NCBI GenBank assembly: GCA_037893245.1
Contig: JBAIAA010000606.1
Location: forward strand, 744,001-808,000
From: Crossaster papposus
Lineage: Eukaryota > Echinodermata > Asteroidea > Velatida > Solasteridae
Direction of reading: 5' to 3'
Length of the DNA stretch: 64,000 bases
Below, piece after piece: positions 1 through 11,558 of this stretch. How positions within the stretch are numbered: the stretch's first letter is position 1; each line of letters starts with the position of its first letter. The notes under the pieces were generated by a model. That model searched no databases, was not told the origin of the DNA, and saw nothing but the letters and a program-made list of their open reading frames with translations. Position numbers and translations under genes: made by a program.

Positions 1-155
1 TGGGTTTTTTCCAGTGAGAAATTTGGCAATATTTTGGCTCAGATGTTGAGCTGGTGAGTGTCTCTTCATTTTCAAACAACGTTGAGGTTGCAGCTAAGAT
101 ATAAGTCGAGAAAATTATCCTCATTCGCAGCAATGTTTTCTTATGTGTATCTATG

Positions 156-165
156 TACACGTGTA
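156..165. other. TACACGTGTA palindrome, one per array A monomer (representative)
   Basis: A perfect 10-bp palindrome containing CACGTG (E-box/CDEI-like core) lies in the head of most A monomers. It is this example in the first unit and its homologues every 217 bp. A minority of monomers carry GTACACTTGTATTG, GTACACATGTATTG, GTACACGCGTATTG or GTACAGGTGTATTG, which break the symmetry. CACGTG is bound by bHLH proteins including yeast Cbf1. No binding is shown here, and in a homogenised satellite one conserved element per unit is expected anyway. Confidence 0.6.
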
Positions 166-387
166 TTGCCGCACTGGCCTATGTTGCCAGTGCCCTGACG
201 CATGAGTCTCACAGTTTGGGTTCTATCCATTGAGAAATTTGGCAATATTTTGGCTTAGATGTCGAGCTGGAGAGTGTCTCTTCATTTTCAAACAACGTTG
301 AGGTTTGCAGCTAAGATATAAGTCGAGAAAATTATCCTCATTCGCAGCCACCTTTTCTCATGTTTATGTTTGTACACGTGTATTGCT

Positions 388-401
388 GCATAGGCCTATG
401 C
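388..401. other. GCATAGGCCTATGC 14-bp palindrome, one class of A monomer (representative)
   Basis: In monomers with the CATAGGCCTATGCC variant the sequence GCATAGGCCTATGC reads the same on both strands over 14 bp. In the other class CATTGGCCTATG or CACTGGCCTATG breaks it to the inner GGCC. The palindrome is therefore class specific and alternates irregularly along the array. It could support a short hairpin or a dimeric protein site, but the sequence gives no direct evidence for either. Confidence 0.6.
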
Positions 402-1118
402 CGCCAGTGGCCTGACGCTTGAGTCTCACGGTTTGGGTTTTTTCCAGTGAGAAATTTGGCAATATTTTGGCTCCGATGTCGAGCTGGTGAGGGTCTCTTC
501 ATTCTCGAACAAAGTTGAGGTTCGCAGCTCAGATATAAGTCGAGAAAATTATCCTCATTCGCAGCAATGTTTTCTTATGTGTATCTATGTACACGTGTAT
601 TGCCGCACTGGCCTATGTCGCCAGTGCCCTGACTCATGAGTCTCACAGTTTGGGTTCTTTCCATTGAGAAATTTGGCAATATTTTGGCTTAGATGTCGAG
701 CTAGAGAGTGTCTCTTCATTTTCGAACAACGTTGAGGTTCGCAGCTAAGATATAAGTCGAGAAAATTATCCTCATTCACAGCCACCTTTTCTTATATGTA
801 TGTTTGTACACGTGTATTGCCGCATTGGCCTATGCCGCCAGTGCCCTGACGCATGAGTCTCACAGTTTGGGTTCTTTCTATTGAGAAATTTGGCAATATT
901 TTGGCTCCGATGTCGAGCTGGTGAGTGTCTCTTCATTCTCGAACAACGTTGAGGTTCGCAGCTCAAATATAAGTCGAGAAAATTATCCTCATTCGCAGCC
1001 ATGTTTTCTTATGTGTATCTATGTACACGTGTATTGCCGCATTGGCCTATGTTGCCAGTGCCCTGACGCATGAGTCTCACAGTTTGGGTTCTTTCCATTG
1101 AGAAATTTGGCAATATTT

Positions 1119-1224
1119 TGGCTCAGATGTCGAGCTGGTGAGTGTCTCTTCATTCTCGAACAACGTTTAGGTTCGCAGCTCAAATATAAGTCGAGAAAAT
1201 TGTCCTCATTCGCAGCCACCTTTT
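1119..1224 (+). promoter_or_regulatory. Possible tRNA-type Pol III internal promoter in A monomers (representative copy)
   Basis: TGGCTCAGATG (1119-1129) fits the degenerate A-box TRGYNNANNNG at every fixed position. GTTCGCAGC (1171-1179) fits the B-box GWTCRANNC except for C in place of the A. The boxes are about 40 bp apart, within the usual range, and TTTT at 1221-1224 could terminate a transcript of about 110-120 nt on the plus strand. The arrangement recurs in many A monomers. Two copies (near 8541 and 15,182) have GGTTCGAAGC, a full B-box match, but their A-box region reads GGCTCCGATG. Short degenerate motifs occur by chance and a satellite copies one chance event many times, so this is a hypothesis only. 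Confidence 0.25.
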
Positions 1225-3489
1225 CTGATGTGTATGTTTGTACACTTGTATTGCCGCATAGGCCTATGCCGTCAGTGCCCTGACGCATGGGTCTCACGGT
1301 TTGGTTTTTTTACAGTGAGAAATTTGGCAATATTTTGGCTCCGATGTCGAGTTGGTGAGTGTCTCTTCATTCTCGAACAACGTTGAGGTTCGCAGCTCAG
1401 ATATAAGTCGAGAAAATTATCCTCATTCGCAGTCACCTTTTCTGATGTGTATGTTTGTACACGTGTATTGCCGCATTGGCCTAAGTCGCCAGTGCCCTGA
1501 CGCATGAGTCTCACGGTTTGGGTTTTTTCCAGTGAGAAATTTGGCAATATTTTGGCTCAGATGTTGAGCTGGTGAGTGTCTCTTCATATTCAAACAACGT
1601 TGAGGTTCGCAGCTCAGATACAAGTCGAAAAAATTATCCTCATTCGCAGCCATGTTTTCTTATGTGTATCTATGTACACGTGTATTGCCGCATAGGCCTA
1701 TGTCGCCAGTGCCCTGACGCATGAGTCTCACAGTTTGGGTCCTTTCCATTGAGAAAGTTGGCAATATTTTGGCTCAGATGTCGAGCTGGTGAGTATCTCT
1801 TCATTCTCGAACAACGTTGAGGTTCCCAGCTAAGATATAAGTCGAGAAAATAATCCTCATTCGCAGCCACCTTTTCTGATGTGTATGTTTGTACACGTGT
1901 ATTGCCGCATAGGCCTATGCCGCCAGTGGCCTGACGCATGAATCTCATAGTTTGGGTTCTTTCTATTGAGAAATTTGGCAATATTTTGTCTCAGATGTCG
2001 AGCTGGTGAATGTCTCTTTATTCTCGAACAACGTTGAGGTTCGCAGCTCAGATATAAGTCGAGAAAATTATCCTCATTCGCAGCCACCTTTTCTCATGTG
2101 TATGTTTGTACACGTGTATTGCTGCATAGGCCTATGCCGCCAGTGGCCTGACGCTTGAGTCTCACGGTTTGGTTTTTTTCCAGTGAGAAATTTGGCAATA
2201 TTTTGGCTCAGATGTTGAGCTGGTGAGTGTCTCTTCATTTTCAAACAACGTTGAGGTTTGCAGCTAAGATATAAGTCGAGAAAATTATCCTCATTCGCAG
2301 CCACCTTTTCTCATGTGTATGTTTGTACACGTGTATTGCTGCATAGGCCTATGCCGCCAGTGGCCTGACGCTTGAGTCTCACGGTTTGGTTTTTTTCCAG
2401 TGAGAAATTTGGCAATATTTTGGCTCAGATGTCGAGCTGGTGAGTGTCTCTTTATTCTCGAACAAAGTTGAGGTTCGCAGCTCAGATATAAGTCGAGAAA
2501 ATTATCCTCATTCGCAGCAATGTTTTCTTATGTGTATCTATGTACACGTGTATTGCCGCACTGGCCTATGTCGCCAGTGCCCTGACTCATGAGTCTCACA
2601 GTTTGGGTTCTTTCCATTGAGAAATTTGGCAATATTTTGGCTTAGATGTCGAGCTGGAGAGTGTCTCTTCATTTTCGAACAACGTTGAGGTTCGCAGCTA
2701 AGATATAAGTCGAGAAAATTATCCTCATTCACAGCCACCTTTTCTTATATGTATGTTTGTACACGTGTATTGCCGCATTGGCCTATGCCGCCAGTGCCCT
2801 GACGCATGAGTCTCACAGTTTGGGTTCTTTCTATTGAGAAATTTGGCAATATTTTGGCTCCGATGTCGAGCTGGTGAGTGTCTCTTCATTCTCGAACAAC
2901 GTTGAGGTTCGCAGCTCAAATATAAGTCGTGAAAATTATCCTCATTCGCAGCCATGTTTTCTTATGTGTATCTATGTACACGTGTATTGCCGCATTGGCC
3001 TATGTTGCCAGTGCCCTGACGCATGAGTCTCACAGTTTGGGTTCTTTCCATTGAGAAATTTGGCAATATTTTGGCTCAGATGTCGAGCTGGTGAGTGTCT
3101 CTTCATTCTCGAACAACGTTGAGGTTCGCAGCTCAAATATAAGTCGAGAAAATTGTCCTCATTCGCAGCCACCTTTTCTGATGTGTATGTTTGTACACTT
3201 GTATTGCCGCATAGACCTATGCCGTCAGTGCCCTGACGCATGGGTCTCACGGTTTGGTTTTTTTACAGTGAGAAATTTGGCAATATTTTGGCTCCGATGT
3301 CGAGTTGGTGAGTGTCTCTTCATTCTCGAACAACGTTGAGGTTCGCAGCTCAGATATAAGTCGAGAAAATTATCCTCATTCGCAGTCCTCTTTCTGATGT
3401 GTATGTTTGTACACGTGTATTGCCGCATTGGCCTAAGTCGCCAGTGCCCTGACGCATGAGTCTCACGGTTTGGGTTTTTACCAGTGAGA

Positions 3490-6400
3490 AATTTGGCAAT
3501 ATTTTGGCTCAGATGTTGAGCTGGTGAGTGTCTCTTCATTTTCAAACAACGTTGAGGTTCGCAGCTCAGATACAAGTCGAAAAAATTATCCTCATTCGCA
3601 GCCATGTTTTCTTATGTGTATCTATGTACACGTGTATTGCCGCATAGGCCTATGTCGCCAGTGCCCTGACGCATGAGTCTCACAGTTTGGGTACTTTCCA
3701 TTGAGAAAGTTGGCAATATTTTGGCTCAGATGTCGAGCTGGTGAGTATCTCTTCATTCTCGAACAACGTTGAGGTTCCCAGCTAAGATATAAGTCGAGAA
3801 AATAATCCTCATTCGCAGCCACCTTTTCTGATGTGTATGTTTGTACACGTGTATTGCCGCATAGGCCTATGCCGCCAGTGGCCTGACGCATGAATCTCAT
3901 AGTTTGGGTTCTTTCCATTGAGAAATTTGGCAATATTTTGTCTCAGATGTCGAGCTGGTGAATGTCTCTACATTCTCGAACAACGTTGAGGTTCGCAGCT
4001 CAGATATAAGTCGAGAAAATTATCCTCATTCGCAGCCACCTTTTGTTATGTGTATGTTTGTACACGTGTATTGCCGCATTGGCCTATGTCGCCAGTGCCC
4101 TGACGCATGAGTCTCACGGTTTGGGTTTTTTCCAGTGAGAAATTTGGCAATATTTTGGCTCAGATGTTGAGCTGGTGAGTGTCTCTTCATTTTCAAACAA
4201 CGTTGAGGTTGCAGCTAAGATATAAGTCGAGAAAATTATCCTCATTCGCAGCAATGTTTTCTTATGTGTATCTATGTACACGTGTATTGCCGCACTGGCC
4301 TATGTTGCCAGTGCCCTGACGCATGAGTCTCACAGTTTGGGTTCTATCCATTGAGAAATTTGGCAATATTTTGGCTTAGATGTCGAGCTGGAGAGTGTCT
4401 CTTCATTTTCAAACAACGTTGAGGTTTGCAGCTAAGATATAAGTCGAGAAAATTATCCTCATTCGCAGCCACCTTTTCTCATGTTTATGTTTGTACACGT
4501 GTATTGCTGCATAGGCCTATGCCGCCAGTGGCCTGACGCTTGAGTCTCACGGTTTGGGTTTTTTCAAGTGAGAAATTTGGCAATATTTTGGCTCCGATGT
4601 CGAGCTGGTGAGTGTCTCTTCATTCTCGAACAAAGTTGAGGTTCGCAGCTCAGATATAAGTCGAGAAAATTATCCTCATTCGCAGCAATGTTTTCTTATG
4701 TGTATCTATGTACACGTGTATTGCCGCACTGGCCTATGTCGCCAGTGCCCTGACTCATGAGTCTCACAGTTTGGGTTCTTTCCATTGAGAAATTTGGCAA
4801 TATTTTGGCTTAGATGTCGAGCTGGAGAGTGTCTCTTCATTTTCGAACAACGTTGAGGTTCGCAGCTAAGATATAAGTCGAGAAAATTATCCTCATTCAC
4901 AGCCACCTTTTCTTATATGTATATTTGTACACGTGTATTGCCGCATTGGCCTATGCCGCCAGTGCCCTGACGCATGAGTCTCACAGTTTGGGTTCTTTCT
5001 ATTGAGAAATTTGGCAATATTTTGGCTCCGATGTCGAGCTGGTGAGTGTCTCTTCATTCTCGAACAACGTTGAGGTTCGCAGCTCAAATATAAGTCGAGA
5101 AAATTATCCTCATTCGCAGCCATGTTTTCTTATGTGTATCTATGTACACGTGTATTGCCGCATTGGCCTATGTTGCCAGTGCCCTGACGCATGAGTCTCA
5201 CAGTTTGGGTTCTTTCCATTGAGAAATTTGGCAATATTTTGGCTCAGATGTCGAGCTGGTGAGTGTCTCTTCATTCTCGAACAACGTTGAGGTTCGCAGC
5301 TCAAATATAAGTCGAGAAAATTGTCCTCATTCGCAGCCACCTTTTCTGATGTGTATGTTTGTACACTTGTATTGCCGCATAGGCCTATGCCGTCAGTGCC
5401 CTGACGCATGGGTCTCACGGTTTGTTTTTTTTACAGTGAGAAATTTGGCAATATTTTGGCTCCGATGTCGAGTTGGTGAGTGTCTCTTCATTCTCGAACA
5501 ACGTTGAGGTTCGCAGCGCAGATATAAGTCGAGAAAATTATCCTCATTCGCAGTCACCTTTTCTGATGTGTATGTTTGTACACGTGTATTGCCGCATTGG
5601 CCTAAGTCACCAGTGCCCTGACGCATGAGTCTCACGGTTTGGGTTTTTTCCAGTGAGAAATTTGGCAATATTTTGGCTCAGATGTTGAGCTGGTGAGTGT
5701 CTCTTCATTTTCAAACAACGTTGAGGTTTGCAGCTAAGATATAAGTCGAGAAAATTATCCTCATTCGCAGCAATGTTTTCTTATGTGTATCTATGTACAC
5801 GTGTATTGCCGCACTGGCCTATGTCGCCAGTGCCCTGACTCACGAGTCTCACGGTTTGGGTTCTTTCCATTGAGAAATTTGGCAATATTTTGGCTCAGAT
5901 GTTGAGCTGGTGAGTGTCTCTTCATTTTCAAACAACGTTGAGGTTCGCAGCTCAGATACAAGTCGAAAAAATTATCCTCATTCGCCGCCATGTTTTCTTA
6001 TGTGTATCTATGTACACGTGTATTGCCGCATAGGCCTATGTCGCCAGTGCCCTGACGCATGAGTCTCACAGTTTGGGTACTTTCCATTGAGAAAGTTGGC
6101 AATATTTTGGCTCAGATGTCGAGCTGGTGAGTATCTCTTCATTCTCGAACAACGTTGAGGTTCCCAGCTAAGATATAAGTCGAGAAAATAATCCTCATTC
6201 GCAGCCACCTTTTCTGATGTGTATGTTTGTACACGTGTATTGCCGCATAGGCCTATGCCGCCAGTGGCCTGACGCATGAATCTCATAGTTTGGGTTCTTT
6301 CCATTGAGAAATTTGGCAATATTTTGTCTCAGATGTCGAGCTGGTGAATGTCTCTACATTCTCGAACAACGTTGAGGTTCGCAGCTCAGATATAAGTCGA

Positions 6401-8335
6401 GAAAATTATCCTCATTCGCAGCCACCTTTTGTTATGTGTATGTTTGTACACGTGTATTGCCGCATTGGCCTATGTCGCCAGTGCCCTGACGCATGAGTCT
6501 CACGGTTTGGGTTTTTTCCAGTGAGAAATTTGGCAATATTTTGGCTCAGATGTTGAGCTGGTGAGTGTCTCTTCATTTTCAAACAACGTTGAGGTTGCAG
6601 CTAAGATATAAGTCGAGAAAATTATCCTCATTCGCAGCAATGTTTTCTTATGTGTATCTATGTACACGTGTATTGCCGCACTGGCCTATGTTGCCAGTGC
6701 CCTGACGCATGAGTCTCACAGTTTGGGTTCTATCCATTGAGAAATTTGGCAATATTTTGGCTTAGATGTCGAGCTGGAGAGTGTCTCTTCATTTTCAAAC
6801 AACGTTGAGGTTTGCAGCTAAGATATAAGTCGAGAAAATTATCCTCATTCGCAGCCACCTTTTCTCATGTTTATGTTTGTACACGTGTATTGCTGCATAG
6901 GCCTATGCCGCCAGTGGCCTGACGCTTGAGTCTCACGGTTTGGGTTTTTTCAAGTGAGAAATTTGGCAATATTTTGGCTCCGATGTCGAGCTGGTGAGTG
7001 TCTCTTCATTCTCGAACAAAGTTGAGGTTCGCAGCTCAGATATAAGTCGAGAAAATTATCCTCATTCGCAGCAATGTTTTCTTATGTGTATCTATGTACA
7101 CGTGTATTGCCGCACTGGCCTATGTCGCCAGTGCCCTGACTCATGAGTCTCACAGTTTGGGTTCTTTCCATTGAGTAATTTGGCAATATTTTGGCTTAGA
7201 TGTCGAGCTGGAGAGTGTCTCTTCATTTTCGAACAACGTTGAGGTTCGCAGCTAAGATATAAGTCGAGAAAATTATCCTCATTCACAGCCACCTTTTCTT
7301 ATATGTATATTTGTACACGTGTATTGCCGCATTGGCCTATGCCGCCAGTGCCCTGACGCATGAGTCTCACAGTTTGGGTTCTTTCTATTGAGAAATTTGG
7401 CAATATTTTGGCTCCGATGTCGAGCTGGTGAGTGTCTCTTCATTCTCGAACAACGTTGAGGTTCGCAGCTCAAATATAAGTCGAGAAAATTATCCTCATT
7501 CGCAGCCATGTTTTCTTATGTGTATCTATGTACACGTGTATTGCCGCATTGGCCTATGTTGCCAGTGCCCTGACGCATGAGTCTCACAGTTTGGGTTCTT
7601 TCCATTGAGAAATTTGGCAATATTTTGGCTCAGATGTCGAGCTGGTGAGTGTCTCTTCATTCTCGAACAACGTTGAGGTTCGCAGCTCAAATATAAGTCG
7701 AGAAAATTGTCCTCATTCGCAGCCACCTTTTCTGATGTGTATGTTTGTACACTTGTATTGCCGCATAGGCCTATGCCGTCAGTGCCCTGACGCATGGGTC
7801 TCACGGTTTGGTTTTTTTACAGTGAGAAATTTGGCAATATTTTGGCTCCGATGTCGAGTTGGTGAGTGTCTCTTCATTCTCGAACAACGTTGAGGTTCGC
7901 AGCGCAGATATAAGTCGAGAAAATTATCCTCATTCGCAGTCACCTTTTCTGATGTGTATGTTTGTACACGTGTATTGCCGCATTGGCCTAAGTCACCAGT
8001 GCCCTGACGCATGAGTCTCACGGTTTGGGTTTTTTCCAGTGAGAAATTTGGCAATATTTTGGCTCAGATGTTGAGCTGGTGAGTGTCTCTTCATTTTCAA
8101 ACAACGTTGAGGTTTGCAGCTAAGATATAAGTCGAGAAAATTATCCTCATTCGCAGCAATGTTTTCTTATGTGTATCTATGTACACGTGTATTGCCGCAC
8201 TGGCCTATGTCGCCAGTGCCCTGACTCACGAGTCTCACAGTTTGGGTTCTTTCCATTGAGAAATTTGGCAATATTTTGGCTCAGATGTTGAGCTGGTGAG
8301 TGTCTCTTCATTTTCAAACAACGTTGAGGTTAGCA
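3490..8335. repeat. Tandem 11-monomer duplication, offset 2386 bp
   Basis: Sequence from about 3490 to 5949 is repeated with near identity from about 5876 to 8335, an offset of 2386 bp (11 x 217 minus 1). The missing base is the single-base deletion in GAGGTTGCAGCTAAG, where other units read GAGGTTCGCAGC or GAGGTTTGCAGC. It occurs near 88, 4209, 6594 and 12,150 and so marks one lineage of blocks. Other shared markers are CACCTTTTGTTATG near 4038 and 6424, and GTTTGGGTACTTTCC near 3690 and 6076. A few substitutions separate the copies, so the duplication is recent relative to monomer divergence but not brand new. Confidence 0.8.
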
Positions 8336-10400
8336 GCTAAGATATAAGTCGAGAAAATTATCCTCATTCGCAGCCACCTTTTCTTATGTGTATGTTTGTA
8401 CACGTGTATTGCCGCATTGGCCTATGCCGTGCCCTGACGCATGAGTCTCACAGTTTTGGTTCTTTCTATTGAGAAATTTGGCAATATTTTGGCTCCGATG
8501 TCGAGCTGGTGAGTGTCTCTTCATTGTCGAACAACGTTGAGGTTCGAAGCTCAAATATAAGTCGAGAAAATTATCCTCATTCGCAGCCATGTTTTCTTAT
8601 GTGTATCTATGTACACGTGTATTGCCGCATTGGCCTATGTTGCCAGTGCCCTGACGCATGAGTCTCACAGTTTGTGGGTTCTTTCCATTGAGAAATTTGG
8701 CAATATTTTGGCTCAGATGTCGAGCTGGTGAGTGTCTCTTCATTCTCGAACAACGATGAGTTTCGCAGCTCAAATATAAGTCAAGACAATTATCCTCATT
8801 CGCAGCCACCTTTTCTGATGTGTATGTTTGTACACTTGTATTGCCGCATAGGCCTATGTCGTCAGTGCCCTGACGCATGGGTCTCACGGTTTGTTTTTTT
8901 TACAGTGAGAAATTTGGCAATATTTTGGCTCAGATGTCGAGCTGGTGAGTGTCTCTTCATTCTCGAACAACGTTGAGGTTCGCAGCTCAAATATAAGTCG
9001 AGAAAATTATCCTCATTCGCAGCCACCTTTTCTGTTGTGTATCTATGTACACGTGTATTGCCGCACTGGCCTATGTTGCCAGTGCCCTGACGCATGAGTC
9101 TCACAGTTTGGGTTCTTTCTATTGAGAAATTTGGCAATATTTTGGCTCAGATGTCGAGCTGGTGAGTGTCTCTTCATTCTCGAACAACGTTGAGGTTCGC
9201 AGCTCAAATATAAGTCGAGAAAATTATCCTCATTCGCAGCCATGTTTTCTTATGTGTATCTATGTACACGTGTATTGCCGCATAGGCCTATGTCGCCAGT
9301 GCCCTGACGCATGAGTCTCACGGTTTGGTTTTTTTCCAGTGAGAAGTTTGGCAATATTTTGGCTCAGATGTCGAGCTGGTGAGTGTCTCTTCATTCTCGA
9401 ACAACGTTGAGGTTCGTAGCTCAAATATAAGTCGAGAAACTTATCCTCATTCGCAGCCACCTTTTCTGTTGTGTATCTATGTACACGTGTATTGCCGCAC
9501 TGGCCTATGTCGCCAATGCCCTGACTCATGAGTCTCACAGTTTGGGTTCTTTCCATTGAGAAATTTGGCAATATTTTGGCTCAGATGTTGAGCTGGTGAG
9601 TGTCTCTTCATTCTCGAACAACGTTGAGGTTCGCAGCTCAAATATAAGTCGAGAAAATTATCCTCATTCGCAGCCATGTTTTGTTATGTGTATCTATGTA
9701 CACATGTATTGCCGCACTGGCCTATGTCGCCAGTGCCCTGACTCATGAGTCTCACAGTTTGGGTTCTTTCCATTGAGGAATTTTGCAATATTTTGGCTCA
9801 GATGTCGAGCTGGAGAGTGTCTCTTCATTCTCAAACAACGTTGAGGTTCGCAGCTCAGATACAAGTCAAAAATATTATTCTCATTCGCAGCCATGTTTTC
9901 GTATGTGTATCTATGTACACGTGTATTGACGCATAGGCCTATGTCGCCAGTGCCCTGACGCATGAGTCTCACAGTTTGGGTTCTTTCTATTGAGAAATTT
10001 GGCAATATTTTGACTCAGATGTCGAGCTGGTGAGTGTCTCTACATTCTGGAACAACGTTGAGGTTCGCAGCTCAGATATAAGTCTAGAAAATTATCCTCA
10101 TTCGCAGCCATGTTTTCTTATGTGTATCTATGTACACGTGTATTGCCGCATTGGCCTATGTCGCCAGTGCCCTGACGCATGAGTCTCACAGTTTGGGTCC
10201 TTTCCATTGAGAAAGTTGGCAATATTTTGGCTCAGATGTCGAGCTGGTGAGTATCTCTTCATTCTCGAACAACGTTGAGGTTCCCAGCTAAGATATAAGT
10301 CGAGAAAATAATCCTCATTCGCAGCCACCTTTTCTGATATGTATGTTTGTACACTTGTATTGCCGCATAGGCCTATGCCGTCAGTGCCCTGACGCATGGG
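8335..10400. repeat. About 2.06-kb block duplicated at 14,976-17,041 (offset 6641)
   Basis: Monomers from about 8335 to 10,400 match those from about 14,976 to 17,041 at a constant offset of 6641 bp. Diagnostic markers shared by both are the 4-bp deletion giving CCTATGCCGTGCCCTGAC (near 8424 and 15,065), the 2-bp insertion GTTTGTGGGTTC (near 8673 and 15,314), AAGTCAAGACAATTATCC, and GAGGAATTTTGCAATATT. The copies have a few private substitutions. The start of this block coincides with the end of the 2386-bp tandem duplication, so position 8335 is a recombination breakpoint in the history of the array. Confidence 0.8.
9009..9055. repeat. Hybrid head monomer in array A (representative)
   Basis: Array A monomers have two head types, CCATGTTTTCTTATGTGTAT followed by CTATG, and CCACCTTTTCTGATGTGTAT followed by GTTTG. 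Here, and near 9460, 15,670, 16,105, 17,190, 19,930, 25,620, 28,165 and 29,180, the left half is the CCACC type and the right half the CTATG type. The switch occurs across the shared TGTGTAT. Hybrids of this kind are expected from gene conversion or unequal crossing-over inside the monomer. Confidence 0.7.
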
Positions 10401-11558
10401 TCTCACGGTTTTGGTTCTTTCTATTGAGAAATTTGGCAATATTTTGTTCAGATGTCGAGCTGGTGAGTGTCTCTTCATTCTCGAACAACGTTGAGGTTCG
10501 CAGCTCAAATATAAGTCGAGAAAATTATCCTCATTCGCAGCCATGTTTTCTTATGTGTATCTATGTACACGTGTATTGCCGCATTGGCCTATGTAGCCAG
10601 TGCCCTGACGCATGAGTCTTATGTGTATCTATGTACACGTGTATTGCCGCATTGGCCTATGTATCCAGTGCCCTGACGCATGAGTCTCACGGTTTGGGTT
10701 TTTTCCAGTGAGAAATTTGGCAATATTTTGGCTCAGATGTTGAGCTGGTGAGTGTCTCTTCATTTTCAAACAACGTTGAGGTTCGCAGCTCAGATACAAG
10801 TCGAAAAAATTATCCTCATTCGCAGCCATGTTTTCTTATGTGTATCTATGTACACGTGTATTGCCGCATTGGCCTATGTCGCCAGTGCCCTGACGCATGA
10901 GTCTCACAGTTTGGGTCCTTTCCATTGAGAAAGTTGGCAATATTTTGGCTCAGATGTCGAGCTGGTGAGTATCTCTTCATTCTCGAACAACGTTGAGGTT
11001 CCCAGCTAAGATATAAGTCGAGAAAATAATCCTCATTCGCAGCCACCTTTTCTGATATGTATGTTTGTACACTTGTATTGCCGCATAGGCCTATGCCGTC
11101 AGTGCCCTGACGCATGGGTCTCACGGTTTTGGTTCTTTCTATTGAGAAATTTGGCAATATTTTGTTCAGATGTCGAGCTGGTGAGTGTCTCTTCATTCTC
11201 GAACAACGTTGAGGTTCGCAGCTCAAATATAAGTCGAGAAAATTATCCTCATTCGCAGCCATGTTTTCTTATGTGTATCTATGTACACGTGTATTGCCGC
11301 ATTGGCCTATGTAGCCAGTGCCCTGACGCATGAGTCTTATGTGTATCTATGTACACGTGTATTGCCGCATTGGCCTATGTATCCAGTGCCCTGACGCATG
11401 AGTCTCACGGTTTGGGTTTTTTCCAGTGAGAAATTTGGCAATATTTTGGCTCAGATGTTGAGCTGGTGAGTGTCTCTTCATTTTCAAACAACGTTGAGGT
11501 TCGCAGCTCAGATACAAGTCGAAGAAATTATCCTCATTCGCAGCCATGTTTTCTTATG
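10123..11558. repeat. Perfectly adjacent 718-bp tandem duplication
   Basis: Two consecutive 718-bp copies (about 10,123-10,840 and 10,841-11,558) are nearly identical. The only difference I noticed is AAAAAATTATCC versus AAGAAATTATCC near the end. Each contains three full monomers, one 68-bp truncated unit and a shared one-base deletion (ATTTTGTTCAGATG), which gives 718 (3 x 217 + 68 - 1). This is the first appearance of the 68-bp truncated unit in the window. The near identity implies a very recent duplication or local homogenisation. An assembly duplication cannot be excluded from sequence alone. Confidence 0.88.
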
